Source: Bdellovibrionales bacterium (GTDB taxonomy: Bacteria > Bdellovibrionota > Bdellovibrionia > Bdellovibrionales > Bdellovibrionaceae). From it: DNA of 64,000 bases. Both the position numbers and the translations under genes were made by a program. The stretch lies in assembly GCA_016713585.1 (NCBI GenBank), contig JADJOV010000005.1:62001-126000 (forward strand), in the 5' to 3' direction. Below are positions 10,177-19,558 of the stretch, piece after piece (position 1 is the stretch's first letter; every line of letters starts with the position of its first letter). Below the pieces are notes generated by a model. It was not told the origin of the DNA. It saw only the letters and a program-made list of their open reading frames with translations, and did no database searches.

Positions 10177-11038
10177 TTATTTTATAAATTGATCGAGAAA
10201 TTTCTTAAGATCTGAAAATACTTCAGTCCGGTGGGTATCGTTATACATCTCGTGTTTGGCGCCGTCCCCATAAGTCAGAAAAACTTTGTCTGTGCTGCCA
10301 AGTTTTTCAAAGAAAGCGCGTGCTGCCGGGGTGCTCACCACGGGGTCATTTTCAGGACACTGGAATCAAGATCGGGCCTGACAACTGAGAAGATGCATTT
10401 TCCAGAAAGGCAATGTTTTCGAGCATACCTAGGAAGACAGCCGAAGAAAGGCGATCATGTCTTAGGACATCGCACTCGAATTCACGTATAACCGCGGGAT
10501 CCCGCGATAAGTCATCGTTGTTGATTTCATTCCACAGAGTCATCGTCGGGAATAATTTTGCGAGCCAAACAGCGCCTTGCTTTTTGAAGGCTGGAATAGA
10601 AAGAGCAAGTCCAAGCAGAGGTGCTGAAAAGACCTGGGCTGTCGGCTTGAGGCTGGAATCCTCAATGAGGGATCGCATCTGAATTTGCGCTCCCATGGAA
10701 TGGCTCAGGAAGATGACCGGCTTGTTTTTGACTTTCGCATCCTGGAGGACTTCTTGATAGAAAAGTTTTGCATCGGCGAGGTAGTCATTAAAGGCATGAA
10801 CATACCCGCGCTTACCTTCCGAACGGCCATGACCTCGCAAATCCCAGCCGTAGAAAGACCACTGATCATTCTTGAAAAAATCAACAAGCCGATGATAGCA
10901 CTCTGAATGTTCGCCCTGGCCATGGGCTATAATAACAGTCCCTTGAGCCAGTGGGTTTTCCCAAATTTGAAAGAAGAGTCTGTTTTGATTGGAACCTAAA
11001 AGAAAACCTTCTTTTCGTTGATATGTCATAGTCATCAT
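10177..11038 (-). CDS. Alpha/beta hydrolase, monoacylglycerol lipase/lysophospholipase type; frameshifted
   Basis: Serine hydrolase of the Hydrolase_4 family. Motifs in order: the oxyanion-region HGQGEHS, GHGRSEG, the nucleophile elbow SHSMGA (Ser as nucleophile), and in a shifted frame the acid and histidine regions (CPENDPVVST and KHEMYND). The first frame fails after 'GPILIPVS' near 10360, and the rest continues in the next frame to TAA 10177, so one indel. ATG 11038 is the first of three close ATGs; a start further upstream cannot be excluded. There is no signal peptide, so it is probably cytosolic and cleaves monoacylglycerol or lysophospholipid. Confidence 0.8.
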
Positions 11039-11355
11039 GATCCCCAAAAATTAGTTCTTGGGCAAATGTTTCCTTTGTATTCATTCTCAAAATAGAAATT
11101 TCATGCCACCGCAATGAGTTAAGGTGATTTGATGGCCAATAATGCCGTCGGGGAAAGTTCCCCTAGACAACAGGCTTGGCTCAGCGTATTGACGTTAAAC
11201 GAGACTTGGTGAAATGTTTACCCATGCAAACCTCTTCTTATTGAAGAAAATCAATAGGTAGGTTGGCATGGAAATAGCTAAAGGTATGGAAAGTTCGTAA
11301 TCGTTTGAATAACGGGGAAAGACTCCCACAAACAATTTGAAGGGTATTGAATAGT

Positions 11356-11859
11356 ATGACGTCAAAGGCCATTTTTTTAATGATTGGGATCGTTTTCATA
11401 GGATGTCTGTCAGAGGCCGGCCCCGGCCAAGATATGACAAATAGAATCGAAAAGCTCCTTGCCGCCAGCCCGACATTAGGGGTTAATTCGCCAAAACTGG
11501 TCGAAACTAGAATGGTCACCTTTTGCATTCGCGCAGATGTGAAGGATTTTGTTATCCGTGTTGAGGGAACAGCAAACAGAGGGATGATCGTCAGTTTTTT
11601 TATTAGTCATGATAGTGGCGGGTCTCTTTCAAACGTTATACGTAATCGCGATCCGCTTTTTCAGAAAGGTCCTGATAATATTTATCCTACGTACGACGAT
11701 GGCACTTCGGGTACTGGATATCAATGGAGCGATGGTGATTCAAAGGATCGTGCCGAGCAAATTTTTGCAAGGGTTCAGGCTTTTGTTGAGCAACTCAAAG
11801 AACTTCAACGGCGAGGGTTAAAGAAATATCTAGAAGGCCCAGAATCAATAGGCTGGTGA
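11356..11859 (+). CDS. Exported protein of unknown function
   Basis: A 167-residue protein starting at ATG 11356 (a TTG nine bases upstream is less likely). The N-terminus is a short signal sequence (SKAIFLMIGIVFIGCLSEAG); the Cys could make it a lipoprotein but the lipobox is weak. The mature part has no motif I can name. It includes a Gly/Asp/Ser-rich stretch and ends in a basic helix. It lies at the edge of the accessory patch, after a 300-base gap that contains nothing recognisable, and its frame is intact. Confidence 0.5.
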   Translation: MTSKAIFLMIGIVFIGCLSEAGPGQDMTNRIEKLLAASPTLGVNSPKLVETRMVTFCIRADVKDFVIRVEGTANRGMIVSFFISHDSGGSLSNVIRNRDPLFQKGPDNIYPTYDDGTSGTGYQWSDGDSKDRAEQIFARVQAFVEQLKELQRRGLKKYLEGPESIGW

Positions 11860-11888
11860 AGATGGGAAGAATTAAATCTCGACATCTC

Positions 11889-12330
11889 AGTATACTAAAC
11901 AGCGAATGTATTCATCAATCTTGCGGCAAGGGGGTTGGCAATCTTTCTGTGTGCCATGATTAAAAAAAGCCGCATAGGACATTCAAAAGCTACTTTGGGC
12001 CCATTTGCAGGGTATCCACCTCCAGTTTTCTCGAACATTTTGTGGCTGGATTCTAAGTTTCGGCAAGGCGATAGTTGGTCTGAATGATATTGAAGCTGAT
12101 GTCCTTGAGTGTCTAGATGATTTCCCCTCTGACGTTGGTGGAGAGTCTTTCTTCTGAGAGCGCAGGTCTGGCAATGTATCGGCAAATCTTTTCGAGTTTT
12201 TCTCGTTCTTGCGCTTTGGTGGCAACTCCTGCGTGAAGAGAGAAGCCTGAGTTCTTGGCGACTAGGCCTGATGTCGAATTGTGATCCGAAGAGCTGAACT
12301 TGATTTAGCATCTTTTTCAGCTGTCCACTG
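11889..12330 (-). pseudogene. Remnant of an IS91/ISCR-like transposase (C-terminal half, multiple frameshifts)
   Basis: On the minus strand a stretch near 12100-12270 reads, in one frame, SGFSLHAGVATKAQ followed by EKICRYIARPALSEERL. This is the characteristic region just before the C-terminal domain of IS91-type (Y2) transposases, where a 'CRYI-RPP/A' motif is conserved. The frame then hits a stop, but 'TLKDISFN' and a Cys-containing tail follow in other frames, as expected for the end of that family. The catalytic HUH and tyrosine region is not visible. This is a decayed 3' fragment, not a functional element; no terminal ori/ter sites were identified. Confidence 0.6.
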
Positions 12331-12851
12331 GATACTCGTTAAAAGGATATGGATCTTTTTACGGGCAAAATTGGCCTGGTTTTTATGCGGATCTATCCAA
12401 CCCAACGGCAAGTGCGTGACCAACGGTTGGGAGGATCCATGTCATTAGGAATTAGGTCTTTCACGTTTTAGAAAAATCCGCATGGGAAATTAGATTCACT
12501 GTGCGTTTGATTAAAATCCAATAGTTTAAGGTGAATGTGGAGAACCAATTCAATTTTATAATTTCTAAGCTTTTTGACACAGGGGGCATTTAAGTTCGAA
12601 TACTTGCCATAATCCTGCACCCAAAGGGACAACTTTAGAACCGCTCTCCATGCGTGGGATTTTTTGTTAAGTGATTGAATTCAACAGTGTTCTTGGAAAT
12701 CGTGGAGAACATTATTCGTATCTTCAAAGCTTGCTCTCCATGAAATATGGTTCGCCAATTTGTTCACCCAAATTTGACATATGCGGACGTCTATTTAAAA
12801 TTATCATTAATACTAAAACAGAGGCCGCCCCATGTTCATTATATCGACTCT
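12331..12851. other. Intergenic region beside transposase remnant; short imperfect inverted repeat
   Basis: About 520 bases without a supported gene. Near 12398-12430 there is an imperfect inverted repeat built of CCAACC and GGTTGG with two internal CAACGG copies. It could be a leftover element end or a weak hairpin. The rest is A+T-rich with no promoter or RNA I can name. Confidence 0.4.
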
Positions 12852-13163
12852 TCAAACACCTTTTAACAGTTCAATAATTTCTTCAATCATATACTGAGTC
12901 TTGGGCTGAATCAGCTTGGGATCATAAAATGACGTCAAAATTGATAGCACATCTTGAACACTTGTCAGTCGAAGGTACTTGATCAAAAATTCAATATCGC
13001 CCTCGTCTTTGGTTCCTACTCTGGAAGCCAAACACTTCATTGCAAGCATGTATTTGGCTGAAGGTGCAAAAATTTTAAGATTCGACATATTTAAGACTTC
13101 GACTTGTTCAATTTTTTCATTAATATAGCCTTTGTAACTTTTTAAACGCCAATAAAATTTCAT
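12852..13163 (-). CDS. DUF6036/AbiEii-like nucleotidyltransferase, C-terminal part only
   Basis: A 103-residue protein whose segment LKIFAPSAKYMLAMKCLA, followed by an acidic 'DEGDIEFLIKYL' helix, matches the C-terminal half of DUF6036-type nucleotidyltransferases. These are usually the effector in two-gene toxin-antitoxin-like modules. The N-terminal catalytic half of that family (the Gly-Gly plus Asp-x-Asp metal site) is absent; only about 35 residues precede the conserved part. The gene starts 10 bases after the stop of the HTH gene, so the two are an operon. It is either a deletion derivative or a reduced form. The family call rests on pattern recognition. Confidence 0.55.
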   Translation of the reverse strand: MKFYWRLKSYKGYINEKIEQVEVLNMSNLKIFAPSAKYMLAMKCLASRVGTKDEGDIEFLIKYLRLTSVQDVLSILTSFYDPKLIQPKTQYMIEEIIELLKGV

Positions 13164-13175
13164 TCTTTTTCACAT

Positions 13176-13715
13176 TTAAGCCCTCTTAAGAAAGTCTTCA
13201 CCGACGAAAATATTATTTCGTTTAAAAAAAATAGGACTCTGAACAAGGCAAATGGCTCGCAAGCTTTTAAACTTTGTAATAAACCAAGGCTCATCCAGCT
13301 CCAAGCTAAGCTTTGCCCACTCTGGAGATTGAACTTTATTTTCTTCACAAAGTTGCATTACTATCGAACAGATCAGAGCTAAAGATTTCAAATTCAGTCC
13401 GTCAATAGGTCTTTGACTGACCAAAAGCTGATTTTTTGCAAATAAAAATGAATCCACAAAATCAAAATAGGCAATCTGCCAGCTTTCTCCCGCAGCCACT
13501 CTTTCGGTAGCTTCACGAGCACTGGTCAGACCTCTCAAACTCCTTCTCTCAATGATTTCAACTGCCGCCGTGACTTTCTCAAAATTTTCCAGAGAGTAAT
13601 CTCGTTGCCCATGGATATAGCGAAAGATCGTACTTTTATTTAGGCCCGCCTGCTCGGCCACAGGTATGATACCCAATTGTTTAACTTTTCGGTTCAGGAT
13701 CTTAGCTTTTTGCAT
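13176..13715 (-). CDS. HTH-type regulator/antitoxin-like partner of a DUF6036 module
   Basis: A 179-residue protein. Residues 14-40 form a helix-turn-helix (PVAEQAGLNKSTIFRYIHG), an XRE/LacI-like arrangement. The C-terminal half contains the pattern 'SPEWAK', 'EPWF', 'LRAICLVQSPIFFKRNNIF' and ends in 'LKRA'. This domain is commonly encoded immediately upstream of DUF6036 nucleotidyltransferases. The pair is therefore read as antitoxin/regulator followed by (truncated) effector. Inverted repeats overlap and precede its start codon, which suggests autoregulation. There are no membrane segments. Confidence 0.6.
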   Translation of the reverse strand: MQKAKILNRKVKQLGIIPVAEQAGLNKSTIFRYIHGQRDYSLENFEKVTAAVEIIERRSLRGLTSAREATERVAAGESWQIAYFDFVDSFLFAKNQLLVSQRPIDGLNLKSLALICSIVMQLCEENKVQSPEWAKLSLELDEPWFITKFKSLRAICLVQSPIFFKRNNIFVGEDFLKRA

Positions 13716-13730
13716 AACTTATTATATGCA
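13711..13730. promoter_or_regulatory. Inverted repeat TGCATA-N8-TATGCA overlapping the HTH start codon
   Basis: TGCATA at 13711-13716 and TATGCA at 13725-13730 are exact reverse complements separated by eight bases. The left arm contains the start codon of the HTH gene. This is a plausible operator for autorepression of the module; binding is inferred. Confidence 0.35.
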
Positions 13731-13737
13731 CATATGG

Positions 13738-13751
13738 TTGCCAAATGGCAA
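13738..13751. promoter_or_regulatory. Palindrome TTGCCA-AA-TGGCAA upstream of the HTH gene
   Basis: A perfect six-base inverted repeat with a two-base spacer, 23 bases upstream of the HTH start codon and close to the TGCATA/TATGCA repeat. The size and position fit a half-turn operator for a small HTH dimer. Confidence 0.4.
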
Positions 13752-14182
13752 GAGGATAAGAAGTATAAAGCACCTGCTCTAGGGAACTCAATTATATAGG
13801 ACGCCTGGTCAATTCAGCGGAAAGTTCTTCTTCCAGTTAATTCTGCTCAATTTTTTTGAGTTTTTGATGATGCTTTTTAGATTGATGGACTGCTTATGAG
13901 ATTTTATCTCGATTTTTTCTCATTGGATTTGCTTTTTTTATAGGAGTCCGTTTTATTAGGAAGGATCAAAAGCTAATTACACAGTAGCGCACTCCTTCGG
14001 TGGCATTTAATATGAGGCAATTTGGCCCAGTTTCGAAACAGGCGATGACAATCTTCGGCACCCATCAACGGAATTGACGGTCCTTGCTCAATGACACATG
14101 GATGAAATCACGCAGTGACCCAGTCTCGCTCTTGGCCCATTTTCTGCATTGCAAACTGTTTCTTGAGAGGCAGAGGAGTTGT
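13752..14182. other. Intergenic, A+T-rich; no gene seen
   Basis: About 430 bases between the divergent HTH module and the next secreted-protein gene. It is rich in T-runs near 13845-13945. I see no gene, tRNA or clear terminator; it must hold promoters for both sides. Confidence 0.4.
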
Positions 14183-14779
14183 ATGAAAAAAATGAATAGA
14201 GTACTGTGGTATCGGACATTGGTAGTCTTAATCCTGCAAACTTCCACTTTCGCAATGGCCTCCCCAGATAGCGGATGTTCTCTTATTGGTGTATGTCATT
14301 TACCTGAAAGGGCATGGTCTTCGACTGATGCCGGCTATTTTGGGTCCCCGGCAGCCTGGGTCAAACTGTCCAGAGAACAGGAAACAGATTTCATAGAAAA
14401 ATTTGTTTCTACAAAAGGGGATTCGTCCAGAAGAACGCTTTTTAATACCTATGCAAACAAATGGTCGGGCGAGAGTTTTCTTATTGAGTACCGTACTTTG
14501 CATGCAATTTTGGTAGGTCTAGATTCTGAACAGGTTAAACTGGATGTGTTAACTACTCTATTTGAAAAGCGAATTTTATCTGAAAGAATGTCTCCGAAGG
14601 CTCTGTTAAATCTCTTGTCGTTTTTTGAATCTGACAAGAATAAATTTTCTGCCCTTAAAATGAGTGTTGCTGCTTCTGCTGTTGTGGCGGGGCCAAGTGA
14701 AAAGGCCTTATTTTTGAGTTTTCATGATCCTGAATTAGGGGCTGCTGCCATCAGGGAACTCAATTCCGTAGATAGATAG
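14183..14779 (+). CDS. Exported protein of unknown function
   Basis: The start at ATG 14183 is supported by GAGGAG upstream and by the signal peptide that begins there (MKKMNRVLWYRTLVV ... FAMA); upstream in-frame codons lack a ribosome-binding site. The mature protein of about 170 residues has two early cysteines (SGCSLIGVCH) that probably form a disulfide. The rest is helical, ending in Ala/Leu-rich repeats that resemble HEAT-type helices in composition only. The PAP2 phosphatase gene follows 43 bases downstream on the same strand, so the two may be co-expressed. No family is recognised. Confidence 0.6.
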   Translation: MKKMNRVLWYRTLVVLILQTSTFAMASPDSGCSLIGVCHLPERAWSSTDAGYFGSPAAWVKLSREQETDFIEKFVSTKGDSSRRTLFNTYANKWSGESFLIEYRTLHAILVGLDSEQVKLDVLTTLFEKRILSERMSPKALLNLLSFFESDKNKFSALKMSVAASAVVAGPSEKALFLSFHDPELGAAAIRELNSVDR

Positions 14780-14822
14780 AAAGGTTGTTTGGAACTTGAT
14801 ACTACAAAATTTTCTGATTTAG

Positions 14823-15572
14823 GTGAAATATATGAACCAACTCGATGTTATGCTTAAAGTCAAGATCAGGGTTAATCTTGGACTGATTCTTCTATTGCTG
14901 ATGGTTTCTGCTTCCTCCTCAGGAGCTGAATTCAGAATTCTTTCAGGCCTGGATAGCGTCGATGTAGCTGATCTTGCTCCACCTAAGGATGCAGATATGG
15001 GCGCGCAAAAGGCAGACTACAAGATTTCATATGATTTTATGAAAAATCGAACTCCAGACCAATGTAGGTATGCTGAAATTGCTGCGAAAATGGATCTGTC
15101 TGTCGTCTTTGTGAAACCCCTGGGGCCATTGGAGAAATCTGAAGTCGAGCCGTACCTAAAAATTTTTGACTCGGCAAAGAATGATGCCTTCATGATTTCC
15201 CGATCTGTAAAAGAAAAATTTCAAAGGGAGCGACCCTTTGTCAAGTATAGTGATGAAATCAAACCATGTGCCGTGTCTTCTAAGACGACATCGTTTCCGA
15301 GTAGTCATGCGACCCTGTCACGGTTGGTGGCCCGACTATTTTCCGAGATTTATCGAGACAGGGCGCAGCTCTTACTGGAAGTTTCGAATGACATAGCCTT
15401 GAGTCGAGTGATTGCCGGGGTTCACTTTCAGTCAGATATCGACGCTGGCAAAAAACTTGGGGACAGGGTCTTTGAGGTGATGAAAAAGGACCCTGAATTT
15501 TATCAATGTCTTGAATCACTGACCGGTTGTGAGAAATTTGTTATCAAGGAAACACCTGGTGGGGCTCATTGA
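14823..15572 (+). CDS. PAP2-superfamily phosphatase, class A acid phosphatase type (exported)
   Basis: A 249-residue protein with a signal peptide (GLILLLLMVSASSSGA). It carries the three-part PAP2/vanadium-haloperoxidase signature: KEKFQRERP (KxxxxxxRP), PSSHA, and SRVIAGVHFQSD (SRxxxxxHxxxD). The spacing is that of class A non-specific acid phosphatases (PhoN/PhoC-like), which remove phosphate from nucleotides and sugar phosphates in the periplasm. The start could be GTG 14823 or ATG 14832; both keep the signal sequence. The catalytic residues are all present and the frame is intact. Confidence 0.85.
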   Translation: MKYMNQLDVMLKVKIRVNLGLILLLLMVSASSSGAEFRILSGLDSVDVADLAPPKDADMGAQKADYKISYDFMKNRTPDQCRYAEIAAKMDLSVVFVKPLGPLEKSEVEPYLKIFDSAKNDAFMISRSVKEKFQRERPFVKYSDEIKPCAVSSKTTSFPSSHATLSRLVARLFSEIYRDRAQLLLEVSNDIALSRVIAGVHFQSDIDAGKKLGDRVFEVMKKDPEFYQCLESLTGCEKFVIKETPGGAH

Positions 15573-15591
15573 GTGAGGTGATCGTGCGCCC

Positions 15592-17384
15592 TTACTTAAG
15601 TCCTCGAAGTAAGATTGTGTCTTTCGGCGGTGTCTGAGCTTCATTGGTGAGTGGATAGTCCAAGCTAAAGTGAATTCCCCGGGACTCTTTTCGCTTGAGG
15701 GCGCAGTCGACTGTAAGTTCTGCGACTATAGCAATATTTCGAAGTTCCAAAATATCTGAATGCATCGGGAATTTGAGTAATACTCTTTGACCTCACTGAC
15801 GATATTTCGGAGGCGACTTTGGGCTCGCAACAGGCGTTTGGTTGATCGTACTATCCCAACATAATTCCACATCAGGCGCCGGATCTCATCCCACATATGG
15901 TGGATCACTATCATTTCATCCGCATCTTTTTCAGTCGGATAGACCCAGGGTTGGGGAAGATATTTTGGTTTGGCCCTTTCATTATTTTTTGATTTGTTTT
16001 TCATTAGGTTTTTCGTTGGACAGCTCGTTAGGTCTTACATTTGACAGCTCGTCGTGGATTTCCCCCTAGATAGCGCAGAGTTTATTTGTGAGTTTGCGGA
16101 CAAACTCAGTTGCGGCAAAAGTATTTCAGCGGCGTTATGAGCCATGGCCAGGCATTCTAGCAATGAATTTGAAGCCAGGCGGTTGGCTCCATGTAGTCCT
16201 GTACAGGCTGTTTTCGCCTAAGGCCCAAAGTCCAGGAAGATCAGTTTGTCCTGCCACGTCGGTCAAAACGCCGCCGCATAGATAGTGGGCGGCGGGAACG
16301 ACAGGGATGGGGTCACGGCTCATATCGATGCCGAGTTCTTTGCACTTTTGGTCGATGGCCGGAAAGCGAGTCGTTAAGAATTCACGGGACTTTGAGGTCA
16401 TATCTAGAAAGACGGAAGGAGCTCCAGATTTTTTCATCTCAGCATCTATTGATCGAGCAACAATGTCTCGCGGGGCGAGGGACCCCAAGGGGTGATATTT
16501 TTTCATAAAGGCTTGGCCGCGATCATTGATGAGTTCACCGCCCTCGCCGCGAAGGGATTCGGAGATCAAAAAGTTTCTAGCCTCTGGATGAAATAGGCAG
16601 GTGGGATGGAATTGCATAAATTCAAGATTCGCGATTCGTGCGCCCGCCCTAAAAGCCATGGCAATGCCATCCCCAGTGGCGCCACTCCAGTTTGAAGTGT
16701 AAAGATAGACTTTGCCAGCACCGCCCGTTGCTAGAATCACATGTTTGGATAAAATCGCGTCGACTGAGCCCGTCGGCTTATTGAGGAGATAGGCGCCAAC
16801 GACTCGAGTTGGCCCCATTTCCAGTGGGTTCAATTGCTTGTTGACGATCAGATCAACGGCGAAGGTCTCCTCTAAAACCTGAATGTTCGGATGGGCCTTG
16901 ACCCGAGCAATTAGAGTGTTTTGGATATGGAGGCCAGTTTGATCTTCAAAATGGAGGATGCGGCGATAAGAGTGCCCACCTTCCCGAGTGAGGTCAATTT
17001 CGTTTAGGCTAAATTGGGAGGCTTGCCCATCAAAACATTGCGAGTTCAGGAGTTCTTCAGTATTGTTGTGCGCTTTTAAATCAAATTTTACACCCCAGTT
17101 CATTAGATCCTGAATTCGAGACGGGGCTTGCTCAATAATATTACGCACAGAATCAATTCTGCAAAGCCCTGCTCCAGCGACAAGAGTGTCATCAATATGG
17201 CTTTGGAAGCTGTCTTCGTCAGACATAACAGCTGCGATTCCCCCTTGAGCCCAGGCGCTGTTAGCGTTCTGAGATTTTTCCTTGGCGACCAGGGTGACAC
17301 GGGCTTTATCGGCGATTTTCAGAGCAAAGAAAGGCCTGCTAAGCCGGTTCCAATGACGAGGATATCTGTTTCATTTGTTGTCAT
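15592..17384 (-). CDS. nadB: L-aspartate oxidase NadB; several frameshifts and an inserted repeat linker
   Basis: FAD-dependent enzyme that oxidises L-aspartate to iminoaspartate in NAD synthesis. The ATG at 17384 leads into the dinucleotide-binding motif VIGTGLAGLS. After one indel follow 'NSAWAQGGIAAV', then the long intact core with HFEDQTG, ATGGAGKVYLYTSN, EFMQFHPTCL, LRGEGGEL and PAAHYLCGG. The next motifs (ACTGLHGANRLASNS) are in another frame, and the C-terminal helical domain needs at least two more shifts before TAA 15592. Between the flavin domain and the helical domain is a low-complexity linker built on ELSN/KPNE units (15980-16055). Despite the breaks all family landmarks are present. 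NadA and NadC are not in the window. Confidence 0.85.
15980..16055 (-). repeat. Low-complexity repeat linker inside nadB
   Basis: The coding strand has repeated GAGCTGTC(A/C)AA and AA(A/C)CCTAA(C/T)GA units, giving a hydrophilic linker such as DELSNVRPNELSNEKPNEK. NadB proteins are not expected to have this insertion. It has the same flavour as the repeat insertions in other genes of this window. Confidence 0.5.
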
Positions 17385-17512
17385 GACGGAGTTTCTAGAG
17401 CCTTTTGCTGATTTTGTCCTCTGATTTCTTCAGAAATGACAAAAACAAAGAGGGGAGTCCTTGATTTGTCCCGGGAAAAGAAATTACAATTTATTCCGAG
17501 GGGTTGAGATAC

Positions 17513-19558
17513 ATGTTGAAATTGATAGTGCCGACTGTTGTGTTAATTGCTGTTTTTATCGGCGGCGTGTTGTGGCGTATAGACGACGCACTGTACAGTG
17601 ATCGAACTCAGTGGCTGGAGTCCCAGCTCCGGACTCAGGTGCAGTCCCTGGATCAAAATATTCAAACTGAGATTAAGTTTTGGCAAAATCTTCCAGGGCG
17701 CGATTTGAAGGGCTGGCCCCAGGTTCTAGCCTCTGCAGAGGTTGGACGCTGGGAAGAATCTTGGGTTTGGAATGAGGCGCTGTGGGGTCTTCAGGCAAGA
17801 AAAGAAGTTCTTATAAGGAAACTGAAGAGCTTACCCTCCCCATTTTTACAGGCCGGGAATCAGGGGGACCCTAATTTACGCAAGGATGGCGCGATCGCCT
17901 TTGATGTCTTTATTGATCAAGATCAGAATCCCAGGGGACTCGTTTGGATTAAGAAAGACAATAAAATTTATGTAGTCATCAATTCTCTCGAAACTTGGAG
18001 AAACTGGCTTAACGCCTTTCGAGGTTCAGCTCAGGGGTCAAAAGCAACCCTGTTTGTCATGAATAGCGAGGGCATCACTTTGTCCCACACTCAGAAGGAT
18101 TACCTGGGTCAAAAAATGACAGATCATCCTGCCTTTCTTTCGTTTTCGAAGAAGAATGATTTGCAACAACTGGTTAAAGTTTTTCAGTTTCCTGATAAAA
18201 AGAATTATTCGGTGGTCGCGCAAAGGGTGCCTGGGAGTAATTTAATTGTCGTCGCAACATCTCCAATGGGGGAAATTTTGACGGGGCGATCGGTTCTACG
18301 CTGGCAAATCTTGATACTGGGGGCTGGGGTTCTGCTCCTGTTGATTGGTGGAATAATCTATATGAATTCTGTTGATAAACAAAAAAAGTTAACCTCCCCT
18401 CCCCCTGCAGAGGTCAGAAGGGGTTCCGGGCAGGGGCTCTCTCCGGCAGCATTAGCTGAGATTACGTCAGAAGAAAAGATAAGAATATACAAATCAGTCG
18501 CCGCGGCCGTGGGGCATGAGCTTCGGGGTCCCTTATCTTCAATTTTAGCAAATGCTCAATCAATACCCTCCCAAGATGGGAATTCTCAAACAGCGTTGAA
18601 GAATATTTTGAAGGAAACCCGTGAGGCGCGTTCGATTCTTGACAAAGTTCTGGGGTTTTCTGGTCAGACAGTGCAGGATAAAATTGAGATGAAGCTTGAG
18701 TCTCCCATACGGAAAATCATAAAAAAGTGGGAAGCAAATATCAAAGCCAAGGATATCGCCCTGACGACGTCGATTGAAGATAGTAATCTGGTTTTGATTG
18801 ATCAGGAGCCCTTGATGAAGGCCTTCGAGAATTTGATTCGAAATGCCATGGAGGCTATGGACCGAAAGCTTGATAAACAGCTGACTATTTTGGTGAAGGC
18901 AGATGGGCCCAGTTCTGTTGTCATAATCGAAGATAATGGACAAGGAATGTATCCAGATGTCGTTGAGCAGGCGAAAGATCCATTTTTCACCACGAGATCT
19001 TTTGCTCACCACCTTGGCTTGGGTTTGTCTGAAGCGGATGGAATTTTTAGGGAGCATCATGCTCAAATGAAGATTTATTCTCAGCCAGGAAAAGGGACCC
19101 GTGTGGAAGTTCGATTTGAACCCGTGGTTGGCGTGACTGCCAAGGATCGGCTTTCTCGGCCAAGCAAGGGATCGCAATTAGTTCTTCCTCCAGAGTCAGA
19201 CATTGTGCCGCCCCCAGTGGCAGAATTGGCAGTTCATCCGCCGGAGCCACTGGTCACAGGATCATCCCCTGAAGAAGCCATATTAGCGCCTTCTCCGAAG
19301 TTAGACATTGTGCCTCCTCCAGAGCCAGACAACATCAATGAGTTGTTTGAGCTTGCCCCCCTTCCTCTGAAGCCAACCAAGCCACCTGTGACGTCGACGA
19401 TTGCACCAGAGCCTGTTTATGTTCCACTCTTTGCCGCGGAATCTGGGGGTGCTGAAGCTTCGAAAGTGAATGCACCTGATTTTGTGTTTGAAAAGCGCGC
19501 AAGTGCCCTTGATGCGGTTAAGGTCCCTATTCGTCGTCCCAGCCAGAGGTCTACGTGA
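17513..19558 (+). CDS. Membrane sensor histidine kinase with a long Pro-rich C-terminal tail
   Basis: A transmembrane helix lies at the N-terminus (IVPTVVLIAVFIGGVLW). A periplasmic sensing region of about 240 residues follows, in the position of a dCache-type sensor. A second membrane helix lies near residue 265 (LILGAGVLLLLIGGIIY). The cytosolic kinase has the H-box VGHELRGPLSS, N-box NLIRNAMEAMD, G1 EDNGQGM and G2 LGLGLS, so both phosphoacceptor His and ATP site are intact. After the ATPase comes a tail of about 150 residues rich in Pro/Glu/Val with a repeated 'DIVPPP' motif. ATG 17513 is preferred over TTG 17504. The gene overlaps the next one by four bases (GTGA), which marks that protein as its likely partner. 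Confidence 0.85.
   Translation: MLKLIVPTVVLIAVFIGGVLWRIDDALYSDRTQWLESQLRTQVQSLDQNIQTEIKFWQNLPGRDLKGWPQVLASAEVGRWEESWVWNEALWGLQARKEVLIRKLKSLPSPFLQAGNQGDPNLRKDGAIAFDVFIDQDQNPRGLVWIKKDNKIYVVINSLETWRNWLNAFRGSAQGSKATLFVMNSEGITLSHTQKDYLGQKMTDHPAFLSFSKKNDLQQLVKVFQFPDKKNYSVVAQRVPGSNLIVVATSPMGEILTGRSVLRWQILILGAGVLLLLIGGIIYMNSVDKQKKLTSPPPAEVRRGSGQGLSPAALAEITSEEKIRIYKSVAAAVGHELRGPLSSILANAQSIPSQDGNSQTALKNILKETREARSILDKVLGFSGQTVQDKIEMKLESPIRKIIKKWEANIKAKDIALTTSIEDSNLVLIDQEPLMKAFENLIRNAMEAMDRKLDKQLTILVKADGPSSVVIIEDNGQGMYPDVVEQAKDPFFTTRSFAHHLGLGLSEADGIFREHHAQMKIYSQPGKGTRVEVRFEPVVGVTAKDRLSRPSKGSQLVLPPESDIVPPPVAELAVHPPEPLVTGSSPEEAILAPSPKLDIVPPPEPDNINELFELAPLPLKPTKPPVTSTIAPEPVYVPLFAAESGGAEASKVNAPDFVFEKRASALDAVKVPIRRPSQRST

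Noticed and set aside
12398..12430. Insertion-sequence terminal repeat
   Set aside because: The inverted repeat is short and imperfect and no matching copy is found on the other side of the transposase remnant.
12671..12877. 68-codon plus-strand open frame
   Set aside because: Overlaps the end of the DUF6036 gene and lacks a ribosome-binding site and recognisable content.
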